NCBI RefSeq assembly: GCF_003027925.1
Contig: NZ_PYPS01000048.1
Span: forward strand, 1-44,609
Length of the DNA: 44,609 nucleotides
Reading direction: 5' to 3'
Origin: Micromonospora sp. RP3T
GTDB taxonomy: Bacteria > Actinomycetota > Actinomycetes > Mycobacteriales > Micromonosporaceae
Shown here: positions 18,201 to 27,024 of the stretch, in pieces
Numbering within the stretch: position 1 is the stretch's first letter
How the letters are laid out: each line of letters begins with the position of its first letter
Translations under genes and position numbers: made by a program
Notes under the pieces: model-generated
Databases searched by the model: none
Told to the model about the DNA's origin: nothing
What the model saw: the letters and a program-made list of their open reading frames with translations, nothing else

Positions 18201-18983
18201 TCAGAGGTCGGAGACGGTCACCAACGGGCTCGCCACGCCGTTGACGTCAACGGACTGCACCTGAACCTTCTCGATGTCGGCCAGCGGCGCCGAGGTCGAC
18301 GCGCTCAGCTCCAGCGCGAGTGGGTTCTGGTTGGTGCCGTAGCCGCCGCCCGGCACCGACCAGGTGCCCACCACCTCGCTCGTGGCGTTCTTGCGCACCA
18401 CCACCAGCCGGCAGGTGCGCGGCCCGGGCAGCCGGCTGAGCTGCACGGCGATCTGCGTGCCGTACTCCTTCTTCGCCAGCCACATCGTGGTAGTCACGCC
18501 GGTGCCCGGATCGGTGGCGTTGTGCTCGTCGCCCTCGATGTCCTTCTCGCCGCCGACACCCGGCCGGTTCGGGTCGGTCGGCTCGCTGCTCGGCGCCGCG
18601 GTCGGCACGCTCTGCGTCGGCTCGGCCTGCGGCACCGGCGGCGCGTCGTCGCCCAGGAACCCGGCCGCGACGCCGCTCAGGCCGCCGAACACCACCACGG
18701 CCGCCGCGGTGGCCAGCAACTGCCGCACCCGGGTCCGCCGCCGGTCCCGGCGTACCGCCACCAGCGTCCGGTCCAGCAGCGCCGGATCGGTGTGGGTCTG
18801 CTCCAACGCGGCCATCGCCTCGCCGTCGATGCCGGAGAGCAGCCCCACCACCGGGACCATCGTCTCCAGCTCCGCCGCGCACGCCCAGCAGGTGGCCAGG
18901 TGCTCCTCGAACCGTTCCATGTCCTGCGGATCCAGCACGCCGAGCGCGTACGCGGCGACGTCCATGTGGTCGGCCCGGCTCAT
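18201..18983 (-). CDS. Membrane-spanning zinc anti-sigma factor
   Basis: A 260 aa regulator. The N-terminal ZAS domain has His28-x3-Cys32-x2-Cys35. One membrane helix follows (about 88-112), then a Pro/Thr-rich linker and an outside domain of about 120 residues (TCRLVVVRKNATSEVVGTW and following) not matching a known sensor. It should hold the neighbouring ECF sigma factor until an envelope or redox signal arrives. The start overlaps the sigma stop by ATGA, ensuring coupled synthesis. It resembles the SigL/RslA arrangement of mycobacteria; the signal is unknown. Confidence 0.88.
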   Translation of the reverse strand: MSRADHMDVAAYALGVLDPQDMERFEEHLATCWACAAELETMVPVVGLLSGIDGEAMAALEQTHTDPALLDRTLVAVRRDRRRTRVRQLLATAAAVVVFGGLSGVAAGFLGDDAPPVPQAEPTQSVPTAAPSSEPTDPNRPGVGGEKDIEGDEHNATDPGTGVTTTMWLAKKEYGTQIAVQLSRLPGPRTCRLVVVRKNATSEVVGTWSVPGGGYGTNQNPLALELSASTSAPLADIEKVQVQSVDVNGVASPLVTVSDL

Positions 18984-19681
18984 TCCGTCACCCCCCTCTC
19001 CTGCAGAGCCGTGCGCAGCGCGCGCAGCGCGTAGTAGACCCGGGACTTCGCGGTGCCCAGCGGCAGGCCCAGCTCCTCCGCCGCCTCCGGCACGGTACGA
19101 CCCCGGAAGTACGTCGCCACCAGGATCTCCCGGTGCGACTGGCTGAGCGTACGCAGCGCGTCCGCGACCGTCATCGTGCGCAGCACCCGGTCGGTGCTGT
19201 CCGACTCGGCGAACGCGGTCAGGTCCCGGTCGTACGTCTCCGCCGGGCGGGCCTGTTCGCTGCGGTGCTCGTCGATGGCGATCCGCCGGGCCACCGTGAC
19301 CAGCCAGGGGCGCAGCGAGCCCTGACCACCCTGCACCCCGAGGCGGTGCGCGTTGCGCCAGGCCCGCAGCAGCGTCTCCTGCACGATGTCCTCGGCGCGC
19401 TGCCGGTCCCCGCCGGTCAGTCGCATCACGAACATCAGCAGCGGGCCGGCGTGCTCCGCGTAGAGCAGCCGGATCAACTGGTCGGAGTGGCTGGCCTCGG
19501 CGGAGGTCGCCTGGTGGCGTCCGGGGGCGGGTCGAGGCGGCACCGGGTCATTCTGGCGATCGGCGGGACGTGCGTCGACCCCCCGACCCGAACGCGACGC
19601 GCGGGAGTGTGGCTGCGCCCGGGCGAACATCCACTCGGGCCGCGCCACCTCGCCGTGCCAGCCGGCCGCCACCGCATGCAT
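18980..19681 (-). CDS. ECF RNA polymerase sigma factor
   Basis: A 233 aa group 4 sigma factor. Region 2 is at about 65-130 (LLYAEHAGPLLMFVMRL, then AEDIVQETLLRAW) and region 4 at about 165-225 (LRTLSQSHREILVATYF, then EAAEELGLPLGTAKSR). About 60 low-complexity residues precede region 2, longer than usual. ATG 19681 has GGAGG five bases upstream, supporting this start. It is co-translated with its anti-sigma factor. Likely targets include the nearby lipoprotein gene, but this is inference. Confidence 0.9.
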   Translation of the reverse strand: MHAVAAGWHGEVARPEWMFARAQPHSRASRSGRGVDARPADRQNDPVPPRPAPGRHQATSAEASHSDQLIRLLYAEHAGPLLMFVMRLTGGDRQRAEDIVQETLLRAWRNAHRLGVQGGQGSLRPWLVTVARRIAIDEHRSEQARPAETYDRDLTAFAESDSTDRVLRTMTVADALRTLSQSHREILVATYFRGRTVPEAAEELGLPLGTAKSRVYYALRALRTALQERGVTE

Positions 19682-19763
19682 GCAGACCTCCGGTGTCCAA
19701 TGACATCAGCCGGCCCCCCACGGGCATGGCCGCACGGTGATACGCAGCGCCCCGCCGATCGGA

Positions 19764-20621
19764 TCAACGTTTGACGGAAAAAATTCCCGGTGGCGGCGGG
19801 GTGGAGTCCACCGCGTCCGCGTCGGAGACCACCGGGACGCCGCCGGCGAACCGGTCCAGCTCGTCACCGGCCACCACCCGACCCGGGAACCAGTCGCCGG
19901 CCGCGCGCCGGGACAGCTCCGGCACCGGCGGCTCCACCCGGGACGCCACCAGCACCAGGTTGCCGTACCGCCGGCCGCGCAGCACCGCCGCGTCGCCCAC
20001 CAGGCAGGCCCGGGGCAGCACGGTCCGCACGGTGGCGACCTGCCCCCGGGCGTGCCGCAGCGGCGGGCCGTCGGCGACGTTCGCCAGGTAGTGGCCGTCC
20101 GGCGCCAGCACCCGGGCCACCTCGGCGGCGAACTCCACCGAGGTCAGGTGCGCCGGAGTGCGGGCGCCGGCGAAGACGTCCGCGACGATCACGTCGTACC
20201 CGCCGTCCCGGCTGGACGACAGCGTGGCGCGGGCGTCGGCCACCCGCACCCGCAACCGGGGATCGGCCGGCCAGGGCAGCTCCCGCCGGACCAGCTCCAC
20301 CAGCGCGCCGTCCACCTCGGACACCCGCTGTGTGGAACCGGGCCGGGTGGCCTGCACGTACCGGGGCAGCGTCAGCGCGCCGCCACCCAGGTGCAGCACC
20401 CGCAACGGCGCGCCGGCGGGGGCGACCAGGTCGATCGCGGCGGCCAGCCGCCGGACGTACTCGAACTCCAGGTGCGTCGGGTCGGTCAGGTCCACGTGCG
20501 ACTGCGGGGTGCCGTCCAGCAGCAGCGTCCACGAACCGGGGCGGTCCCGGTCCGGCACCAGCTCGGCCCGCCCGGTGTCGACGTCCGCCACCACCCGGTC
20601 GGCGTCCCGCCGCCGGCCCAT
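19764..20621 (-). CDS. Spermidine-synthase-like SAM-fold protein
   Basis: A 285 aa protein with the Rossmann fold of spermidine synthases and methyltransferases: VLHLGGGALTLPRYV (SAM-type motif I, about 94-108), the acidic strand end SEVD, and YDVIVADVF (about 160). The usual GGGDG and catalytic DS.DP blocks of true aminopropyltransferases are altered, so polyamine synthesis is doubtful. Its ATG shares one base with the stop of the NurA-like gene, making it the last member of the herA-sbcD-sbcC-nurA operon. Its role there is unknown. Confidence 0.78.
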   Translation of the reverse strand: MGRRRDADRVVADVDTGRAELVPDRDRPGSWTLLLDGTPQSHVDLTDPTHLEFEYVRRLAAAIDLVAPAGAPLRVLHLGGGALTLPRYVQATRPGSTQRVSEVDGALVELVRRELPWPADPRLRVRVADARATLSSSRDGGYDVIVADVFAGARTPAHLTSVEFAAEVARVLAPDGHYLANVADGPPLRHARGQVATVRTVLPRACLVGDAAVLRGRRYGNLVLVASRVEPPVPELSRRAAGDWFPGRVVAGDELDRFAGGVPVVSDADAVDSTPPPPGIFSVKR

Positions 20622-21595
20622 CAGCGCCGCATCCCACGCGCCGCCGAGGTGAGCACCCGGTGCAGCAGCCGCGCGTCGCCGAGCATCCCGCGCAGCTTGC
20701 GCTCCAACCCGGCGATCGGCACCAGGTTCTGCGGGGCGCGCGGGTCCTTGTACGGGGTGGACGCGAACCGGGGCAGCGTGACCAGGGACAGGTCCGCCAG
20801 CGCGACCGCCTCCGGCACGGTCAGCTCGGCCGAGCACTCCATCCGGACGATGCCCGCCCACGGCGCCCCGGCCGCCACCGGCAGACGCAGATACCACGAC
20901 CAGCCGCCCCACGCGGTGCCCAGCCGGAACACCGGGCAGCGCTGGCCCGGCGCCAGCCCGGTCACCACCGCGGTCAGCCGGGCGTCGAGATACTGGCTGT
21001 GCTGGGTCTTGATGTAACCCAGGGTGCGCGGCAGGTTGCGGCGGCTGCGCAGCGGACCGTCCACCACCAGCAGGTCACCGTCGGCGCGGACCGCGTCCGA
21101 GACGGCCACCTCCAGCGCGGTCAGCGGGCCCTGCACCGCGGCCGGCAGCTTGCTCAGCTCGCCGGTGCCGCCGACCCGGTGCACCGGGTAGCGGACCGAG
21201 CCGGCCACCACCTCCTGCGCCGACGGGCTGGCGGTGAACAACCCCCGGCCCACCCGGGCGCCGGCCAGCTCGGCGGCGCCCCGGTCCAGGTCGCAGCGGA
21301 CCACCCCGGCCGCGTACGAGGCGGCGATGCCCGGGAACGAACCGCCGTCCTCCTCGGCCGTCCAGACGCTGGCGTCGATCCGGCGGACGCCGTCGACGAG
21401 CAGCACCACGTCCGGCGACCGCACCCCGGGACGGGGATCGATCGCCCGCCAGTCGGTGACCGGCAGTTCGACGTCGGCCTCCACCTGGGCGCTGCTCGGC
21501 GTCGCCGGCCCGGTCCCACCGGCCGCCTCGAACGACGCCCCGTACGCCGGGTCCCACGAGTCGACGAAGAACCGGGCGCCTCCCGGCCGGGTCAC
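20621..21595 (-). CDS. nurA: NurA-like nuclease
   Basis: A 324 aa protein with the NurA pattern. The first acidic block is VVLLVDGVRRID (Asp68), a later LLVVDGPL (Asp179) is followed by GYIKT (Lys196), and then comes SWYLRL (233-238). NurA enzymes are 5' end-resection nucleases working with the HerA translocase. The gene starts with GTG overlapping the sbcC stop by four bases, and a HerA-like gene opens the same operon, which strongly supports the call. Similarity was judged by motif order; an HMM search is needed to be certain. Confidence 0.75.
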   Translation of the reverse strand: MTRPGGARFFVDSWDPAYGASFEAAGGTGPATPSSAQVEADVELPVTDWRAIDPRPGVRSPDVVLLVDGVRRIDASVWTAEEDGGSFPGIAASYAAGVVRCDLDRGAAELAGARVGRGLFTASPSAQEVVAGSVRYPVHRVGGTGELSKLPAAVQGPLTALEVAVSDAVRADGDLLVVDGPLRSRRNLPRTLGYIKTQHSQYLDARLTAVVTGLAPGQRCPVFRLGTAWGGWSWYLRLPVAAGAPWAGIVRMECSAELTVPEAVALADLSLVTLPRFASTPYKDPRAPQNLVPIAGLERKLRGMLGDARLLHRVLTSAARGMRR

Positions 21596-24066
21596 AGGCC
21601 GGTCCGCTCGATGCGGGCGGTGCGGGCGTCCTTGCGGACCTCGAAGCGGACCGGGATCCGCTCGGCCAGCGCCGGCACGTGGGTGACCACCCCGACCATC
21701 CGGTCCCCCCGGGCGGCCAGGTTCTCCAACGTGGCGGCGACCGTGTCCAGCGTGGCCGCGTCCAGCGTGCCGAAGCCCTCGTCCAACACGATCGACTCCA
21801 GGCTCGCCGCGCTCGTCGACATGCCCGCCAACTGCTCCGACAACGCCAACGCCAGCGCCAGCGACGCCTGGAACGTCTCCCCGCCGGACAGCGTCCGCAC
21901 CCCGCGTCGCAGCCCGGCGTCGTGGTGGTCGACCACGAAGAACTCACCCTTGTCGTGCATCAGGTCGTACTGCCCGCCGGACAGCTCCCGCAGGATCCCC
22001 GACGCGCCGTCGACCAGCAGGTCCAGCGCCTCGGTGAGCAGCCAGCGCTCGAAGTTGTTGGCCCGCAGGTGACTCGCGAGCGCGCGGGCCACCCGCGCCT
22101 GCCGCTCGTGGCCGGCCCGCTGCTCCCGCAACTCGACCGCCTGCTCGCGACGCTCGGTGAGCCGGCGCAACTCCGCCTCGGCCCGCTCCACCGCCACCGC
22201 GGCGTCGCGCAGCGGATCGTCCGGCGCGTCCAGCTCGGCGGCGGTGAACAACGCGCCGATCCGGTCGGACACCTCGGCCGCCGCCCGCCGGGCCGCGTCC
22301 ACCGACCCGGCCAACCCGCCCCGGTCGGCCCGCCGCCGGTCGGCCTGCTCGCCCGCCCACCCGGCCAGCGCCGCCCAGGCCGACGCCACGTCGTCCCGGT
22401 CGGCGGCCGGCGGGCCGAACCGGGCCAGCCCGTCCCGCACCGCGTCGAAGTCGCGCCACGCCCGGCGCAACCGGTCCTGCGCGCCGTCGAGCGTGCCCCG
22501 CGCCCGCCGGGCGGCCTCCCTGCCGGCCCGCACCGCGCCACCGGCCTCGTCCAACGCCGCCCGGAGCCGGGCGTGCTCGGCCAGCGACCGCCGCAGCGCC
22601 TCAGGCGCGGCGGCGTCCACGAGCTGCCCGTCCAGCTCGGCCAGCCGCGCGGCGAGCCCGTCCTGCTCGGCCCGGACCCGCAGCAGCACCCGGTCCAGGT
22701 CACGGGCGGCGGCGTCGTGCTCGGCCAGCACCCGCTTGGCGGCCTCGCTGGCCGCCCGCGCCGCCTTGCCGGCCGCGAGCGCCCGACTCACCGCCGAACC
22801 CTTCGGCACCGCCGGCACGGCGACCACCACCTGCTCGCAGACCGGGCACGGCGCGCCGTCGACCAGGTGCGCCCGCAGCGCCACCGCCTGGTCGGCGGCC
22901 TTCGCCTCGTCGTGCGCCCGGAACGCCGCCTCCAGCTCGACCTCGGCCCGCTCGGCGGCGGCCCGTGCCGCGTCCAGCGCCGCGACCGCGGTGTCGTGCT
23001 CGGCCCGCGCCGCGTCGACCGCCGCGTGGACCGTCGCCGCCTCGCCGGTCAACCGCTCCCGGTCGGCGTACGCCCGCAGCAGCAGGCGCGCCGCGCTCTC
23101 GTCGCCGGCCGCGGCCAGCTCGCCGCGCAGCTTCTCCTCGCGCTCCTCGGCCAGCCCGACCGCCGCGGTCGCCTCGTCGACGGCCACCCGGGCCGCGGCC
23201 ACCGCGCGGGCCAGCTCGGCGGTGCCGTCCGGCGACCGCACCCCGGCCAGCACGCCCAGCTCGGCGTCGAGCGCGGCCAGCGCCGCGGCCCGCTCACCGG
23301 CCGTGGCCCGGGCCCGTTCCAGTTCCGGTACGGCCGCCGCGACCGCCCCGGCCAGCTCCCGCACCGCCTCGACCCGGCCCCGGGCATCGGCCAGCCGCGC
23401 GTCGTCCACGTCGGCGAGACCGCCGAGCACCTTGTCGACCGTCTCCAGCTTCGCCTCGGCCTGCCCGGCACGCTCGACCGCCTTCTTCTGCACGCCCTCG
23501 TAGACGCCCAGCCCGAGCAGGTTCACCAGGATCTGCTGACGGGTGGCCGGCTTCGCGTGCAGGAAGTCGGCGAACTGCCCCTGCGGCAGCACCACGCACG
23601 AGGTGAACTGCTCGTACGGCAGCCCGACCGCGTCCAGCACGGCCTGCTCCATCTCGGCCGGCGTGCCGGCCACCACGTCGCCCAGATCCTCCGGGCTGAG
23701 CCCGGTGTCCAGCTTGGTCACGTCGAAGCCGGGCGGCATGAGCTGGAGACCGGCGTTGGCCGTCTTCACAGTGCCCCGGCCGTCGCGGCGGACCACCCGG
23801 GTGGCGACGTACCGGTCGCCGGCGGACTCGAAGACCAGCCGGACCCGGGCCTCGGTGGCCGACGGGGCCAGCGCGTTGGCCAGCCCGCGCGTGCCGCCCC
23901 AGCGCGGCACCGTGCCGTAGAGCGCGAAGCAGATCGCGTCGAGCACCGTCGACTTGCCCGAACCGGTCGGCCCGACCAGCGCGAAGAAGTCGGCGTCGGT
24001 GAAGTCGACGGTGGTCTCCTCGCGGAACACGGTGAAACCGGCCATGTCCAGTCGCATCGGCCGCAT
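21592..24066 (-). CDS. sbcC: SbcC/Rad50-type SMC nuclease subunit
   Basis: An 824 aa ATPase. Walker A GPTGSGKST lies near residue 31-40, with Q-loop QGQFADF near 165. Two long coiled-coil arms flank the zinc hook CPVC at 407-410. The signature LSGGETFQAS starts at 726 and the Walker B Asp762-Glu763 is in SIVLDEGFGTLD. With SbcD it forms the nuclease that opens hairpins and blocked DNA ends. At 824 aa it is shorter than E. coli SbcC (about 1050) and closer to archaeal Rad50. The start shares one base with the sbcD stop (TGATG). Confidence 0.96.
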   Translation of the reverse strand: MRPMRLDMAGFTVFREETTVDFTDADFFALVGPTGSGKSTVLDAICFALYGTVPRWGGTRGLANALAPSATEARVRLVFESAGDRYVATRVVRRDGRGTVKTANAGLQLMPPGFDVTKLDTGLSPEDLGDVVAGTPAEMEQAVLDAVGLPYEQFTSCVVLPQGQFADFLHAKPATRQQILVNLLGLGVYEGVQKKAVERAGQAEAKLETVDKVLGGLADVDDARLADARGRVEAVRELAGAVAAAVPELERARATAGERAAALAALDAELGVLAGVRSPDGTAELARAVAAARVAVDEATAAVGLAEEREEKLRGELAAAGDESAARLLLRAYADRERLTGEAATVHAAVDAARAEHDTAVAALDAARAAAERAEVELEAAFRAHDEAKAADQAVALRAHLVDGAPCPVCEQVVVAVPAVPKGSAVSRALAAGKAARAASEAAKRVLAEHDAAARDLDRVLLRVRAEQDGLAARLAELDGQLVDAAAPEALRRSLAEHARLRAALDEAGGAVRAGREAARRARGTLDGAQDRLRRAWRDFDAVRDGLARFGPPAADRDDVASAWAALAGWAGEQADRRRADRGGLAGSVDAARRAAAEVSDRIGALFTAAELDAPDDPLRDAAVAVERAEAELRRLTERREQAVELREQRAGHERQARVARALASHLRANNFERWLLTEALDLLVDGASGILRELSGGQYDLMHDKGEFFVVDHHDAGLRRGVRTLSGGETFQASLALALALSEQLAGMSTSAASLESIVLDEGFGTLDAATLDTVAATLENLAARGDRMVGVVTHVPALAERIPVRFEVRKDARTARIERTGL

Positions 24067-25214
24067 CAGTGCTCCACCTCCTCGAGCAGCTCGTCGAAGA
24101 GTTCCCGCACGCCGTCGTCGGCGTGCCCACGGCTGCCCAGGTAGTCGGCGAACAGCTCGCGTGGCGAGCGGCCGGCCCGCTGGGCGGTGCGGGTGCCGCT
24201 GCCCGGCGCCGGCATCAGCTCCGGGTCGATCCGGATCTCCAGCGCGCGGGGGAGCAGCTCCTGGACCTCCTCGCGCAGCCCGGCCCGGGGTTGCTCCCGG
24301 ACGAAGACCCGCAGCCAGCCGTCCGGCGGCTCGATCTCGGCGAGCTGCGCGAGGGTGCCCCGCACCGTGCGCAGCGGCACCGCGCCGGGCACCGGCACCT
24401 CCCGGACCCGGGCGGCGGTGGTGGCGGTGACCTCCACGATCGTCACCGAGCCGATGTTCTCCTGCTCGCCGAAGTCGACCGCGAGCGGGCTGCCGCTGTA
24501 GCGGATCGGGCAGGGGCCGATCACCCGCTGGGAGCGGTGCAGGTGGCCCAGCGCCACGTAGTGCGCGTTGCCCGGGAAGACGGTCGCCGGCACCGCGTAG
24601 CCGAGCACGGTGTGCGCGTCCCGCTCGCCGCCGCCGGTGCTCGCCCCGACCACGGTGAGGTGCGCGGTGACCAGGTGCACCCGGTCCGGCTCGGTGAAGC
24701 CCTCGGCCAGCTTGTCGAGCACCCGGCCGAGATGGTCGGCGTAGGTCTGGTTCGCCTCGGCCGGGGTGAGCGCGTACATCTCCACCGCGCGGACCGCGTA
24801 GCGCTGGGACAGGAACGGCAGCGCGGCGACCCGCCACCGCTCCCCGTCGCGGGTCACCCCGTCGATGACGTGCTCGGCCGGATTCTCCCGCACGCTGCCG
24901 CGCAGCGTGATGCCGGCGGCGTCGGCCCACGGGCGCAGCGCGTCGAGCGCCGCGCCGTTGTCGTGGTTGCCGCCGATCGCCAGCACGTCGGCGCCGGTGC
25001 GGCGCAGCGCGGTCAGCGCGCGGGTGACCAGCCGGGTCGCCTCCGGCGTCGGCGCGGCGGTGTCGTAGAGGTCACCGGCGACGATCACCAGGTCGGGCCG
25101 CTCCTCGCGGGCGATGTCGATCACCTGGGCGAGGACCTGCGTGTGCTCCTCGGCCCGGGACTGCCCCTTGAGGACCTTGCCGACGTGCCAGTCGGAGGTG
25201 TGCAGGATCTTCAT
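24066..25214 (-). CDS. sbcD: SbcD/Mre11 nuclease subunit
   Basis: A 382 aa metallophosphatase-type exonuclease/endonuclease. The metal ligands are in order: Asp8 and His10 in SDWHVG, Asp48 in GDLYD, Asn83-His84 in GGNHD, a histidine in VTAHLTVVG (about 185) and the ALGHLH pair (about 220). A C-terminal capping and Rad50-binding region ends with an acidic helix. ATG 25214 begins 13 bases after the herA stop with AGGCGG upstream. It acts as a dimer with SbcC on DNA ends. Confidence 0.96.
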   Translation of the reverse strand: MKILHTSDWHVGKVLKGQSRAEEHTQVLAQVIDIAREERPDLVIVAGDLYDTAAPTPEATRLVTRALTALRRTGADVLAIGGNHDNGAALDALRPWADAAGITLRGSVRENPAEHVIDGVTRDGERWRVAALPFLSQRYAVRAVEMYALTPAEANQTYADHLGRVLDKLAEGFTEPDRVHLVTAHLTVVGASTGGGERDAHTVLGYAVPATVFPGNAHYVALGHLHRSQRVIGPCPIRYSGSPLAVDFGEQENIGSVTIVEVTATTAARVREVPVPGAVPLRTVRGTLAQLAEIEPPDGWLRVFVREQPRAGLREEVQELLPRALEIRIDPELMPAPGSGTRTAQRAGRSPRELFADYLGSRGHADDGVRELFDELLEEVEH

Positions 25215-25227
25215 GGTGGATCGCCGC

Positions 25228-26976
25228 CTAGAACGGGATGTCGTCGTCGGAGGTGCCGGAGCCGACCACCGCGAACGGGTCGGCGGCCTGTGTGATCGAC
25301 CGTAGCGTCTCCGACGGGGCGCGGCCCGCCTCGGAGACCCGGGTGGCCCACGCCGGGAACGGGAACTCCAGGCAGAGCGGTACCGGGATGTCCGGCTGGT
25401 TGACGAACATGGTGCCGGGCTTGGCCAGCAGCGCCCGCTGGCGTTGGGCGGGCGGCAGGAAGCCGTACTCCGGGCGGGACGCCTCGGCCGGGTCGAGCCG
25501 GCCGACCACCCGGATCGCCGAGTTGGTGACGATCCGCCGCTCCACCTCGCTCGCGGTCTGCTGCGCGCCGACCAGGATCACCCCCAGCGAGCGGCCCCGC
25601 TCGGCGATGTCGAGCAGCACCTCCTTGATCGGGGAGGAGCCCTCACGGGGCGCGTACTTGTTCAATTCGTCGAGCACGACGAAGAGCAACGGCTTGGCGG
25701 TGCCGGCCTTCTCCTTGCGCTCGAACTCGCTCTTGAGCGTCACGCCGACCACGAAGCGCTGCGCGCGGTCCGGCAGGTTGTGCAGGTCGACCACGGTGAC
25801 CTGGGCGCTCTCCGCGGTGTTGATCGAGTGCGGGCGGCGGGTGGCCAGGTCACCGCGGATCAGCCGGCCCAGGTCCTTCTTGCTGCCGATGAGCCGGCGG
25901 GCGAACGCGTTGACAGTGCCCAGGCCGACCGCGCTGCCGGCCCAGTCGCCCCGGGTCTCGTCGTCGTTGAGCTGGTCGACCACGTGGTCGACCAGGTCGG
26001 CGTAGGAGCCGAGGCGGACCCCGTCGATGCTCACCCCGCCGTCGGCGGGCTGGGCGTAGCGGGCCAGGTGAGCGGCGACCGAGTGGACCACCATGGTGTA
26101 TTGCTGGCGCTCGTCGTCGGCGTCGGCGAACACGTAGGGCAGCAGCCGGTCGGCGCAGAACTCGCTCAGCGTCCAGTAGAAGCTGTCCACGCCGGTGAGC
26201 CGGCTGCTCACGTCCGGCGTGCCGGAGGAGTCACCGACCCGGGGCGGGGCGTACACCCGCACGTCGGGGAACGCGCCGGCGTCGAGACCGAGCTTCGCGT
26301 ACGCCGCGCGGGTCGGGTCGTCGAGCCGGGTGTTCGGGTGGTCGAGGAAGAGCAGGTCCTCGCCCTTGACGTTGAAGATCAGCGCCTTGGCGTTGACCGC
26401 GTCGCCGCCGAGCACGCCGGAGCGGAACACCGAGTAGAGCAGGAAGGTGGCGAAGCTGGTCTTCGTGGCGACGCCGGAGATGCCGGAGATCGAGATGTGC
26501 GCGCCCCGGGTGCCGTCGAGGAAGTCGGCGTTGAGGTAGACCGGGACCCCGTCGCGGCCCATCCCCATCGGGATCCGCCGCTCCATCCGGTCGAAGTGCA
26601 GCGCCCGGGCCCGCGCGTCCCCCTCGGCCCGGTGCACCACCGCGCCCGGCGTGGGCGGGACGTAGAACTCCGGATCGACCCGGGTGGTGGTGATCTCGGC
26701 GGCCTCCTGCACCTGCGCCGGCAGCGTGCCGTCGGCGATGGCGAAGACGTCGGAGTCGAACTGCGCCCCCTCGTGCCGGGCACGCACCTGGGTCACCACG
26801 CCGGCGATGGTCACCGGCTCCCGGTCGGGCAGCTCGCGTCGGGTCACCACCACGTCGTCGAGTTGCAGATAGCTCCCCGGGGCGACGGCCGTCCAGAAGG
26901 TGAGCGGGGTGGCGTCGGCGGTGCCGAGCACCCGGCCGACCCCCTCGCCGGGGCCGTCGAGCTGGTCGTCGGTCAT
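25228..26976 (-). CDS. herA: HerA-like hexameric DNA translocase
   Basis: A 582 aa FtsK/HerA superfamily ATPase. The N-terminal HAS-barrel (about 28-75) is followed by the ATPase core. The P-loop region reads GISGVATKTS (165-174, Lys172) instead of the usual GxTGSGKS/T, with one extra residue and no Gly before Lys. Walker B is intact: FVVLDELNKYAP with Asp436-Glu437, followed by the sensor block GVILVGAQQ. HerA pumps DNA for the NurA nuclease. ATG 26976 has GGAGA upstream. It is the first gene of the operon; a DNA-damage type promoter candidate lies about 50 bases upstream. Confidence 0.87.
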   Translation of the reverse strand: MTDDQLDGPGEGVGRVLGTADATPLTFWTAVAPGSYLQLDDVVVTRRELPDREPVTIAGVVTQVRARHEGAQFDSDVFAIADGTLPAQVQEAAEITTTRVDPEFYVPPTPGAVVHRAEGDARARALHFDRMERRIPMGMGRDGVPVYLNADFLDGTRGAHISISGISGVATKTSFATFLLYSVFRSGVLGGDAVNAKALIFNVKGEDLLFLDHPNTRLDDPTRAAYAKLGLDAGAFPDVRVYAPPRVGDSSGTPDVSSRLTGVDSFYWTLSEFCADRLLPYVFADADDERQQYTMVVHSVAAHLARYAQPADGGVSIDGVRLGSYADLVDHVVDQLNDDETRGDWAGSAVGLGTVNAFARRLIGSKKDLGRLIRGDLATRRPHSINTAESAQVTVVDLHNLPDRAQRFVVGVTLKSEFERKEKAGTAKPLLFVVLDELNKYAPREGSSPIKEVLLDIAERGRSLGVILVGAQQTASEVERRIVTNSAIRVVGRLDPAEASRPEYGFLPPAQRQRALLAKPGTMFVNQPDIPVPLCLEFPFPAWATRVSEAGRAPSETLRSITQAADPFAVVGSGTSDDDIPF

Positions 26977-27024
26977 CGGCGGTCTCCGGTCGGCTGGTCG
27001 TCGGATGGGCGGCGCACGTCCTGC

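Noticed and set aside
22157..23503. Ser/Ala/Arg-rich frames opposite sbcC
   Set aside because: Shadow frames; the zinc hook, Walker and signature motifs place the gene on the minus strand.
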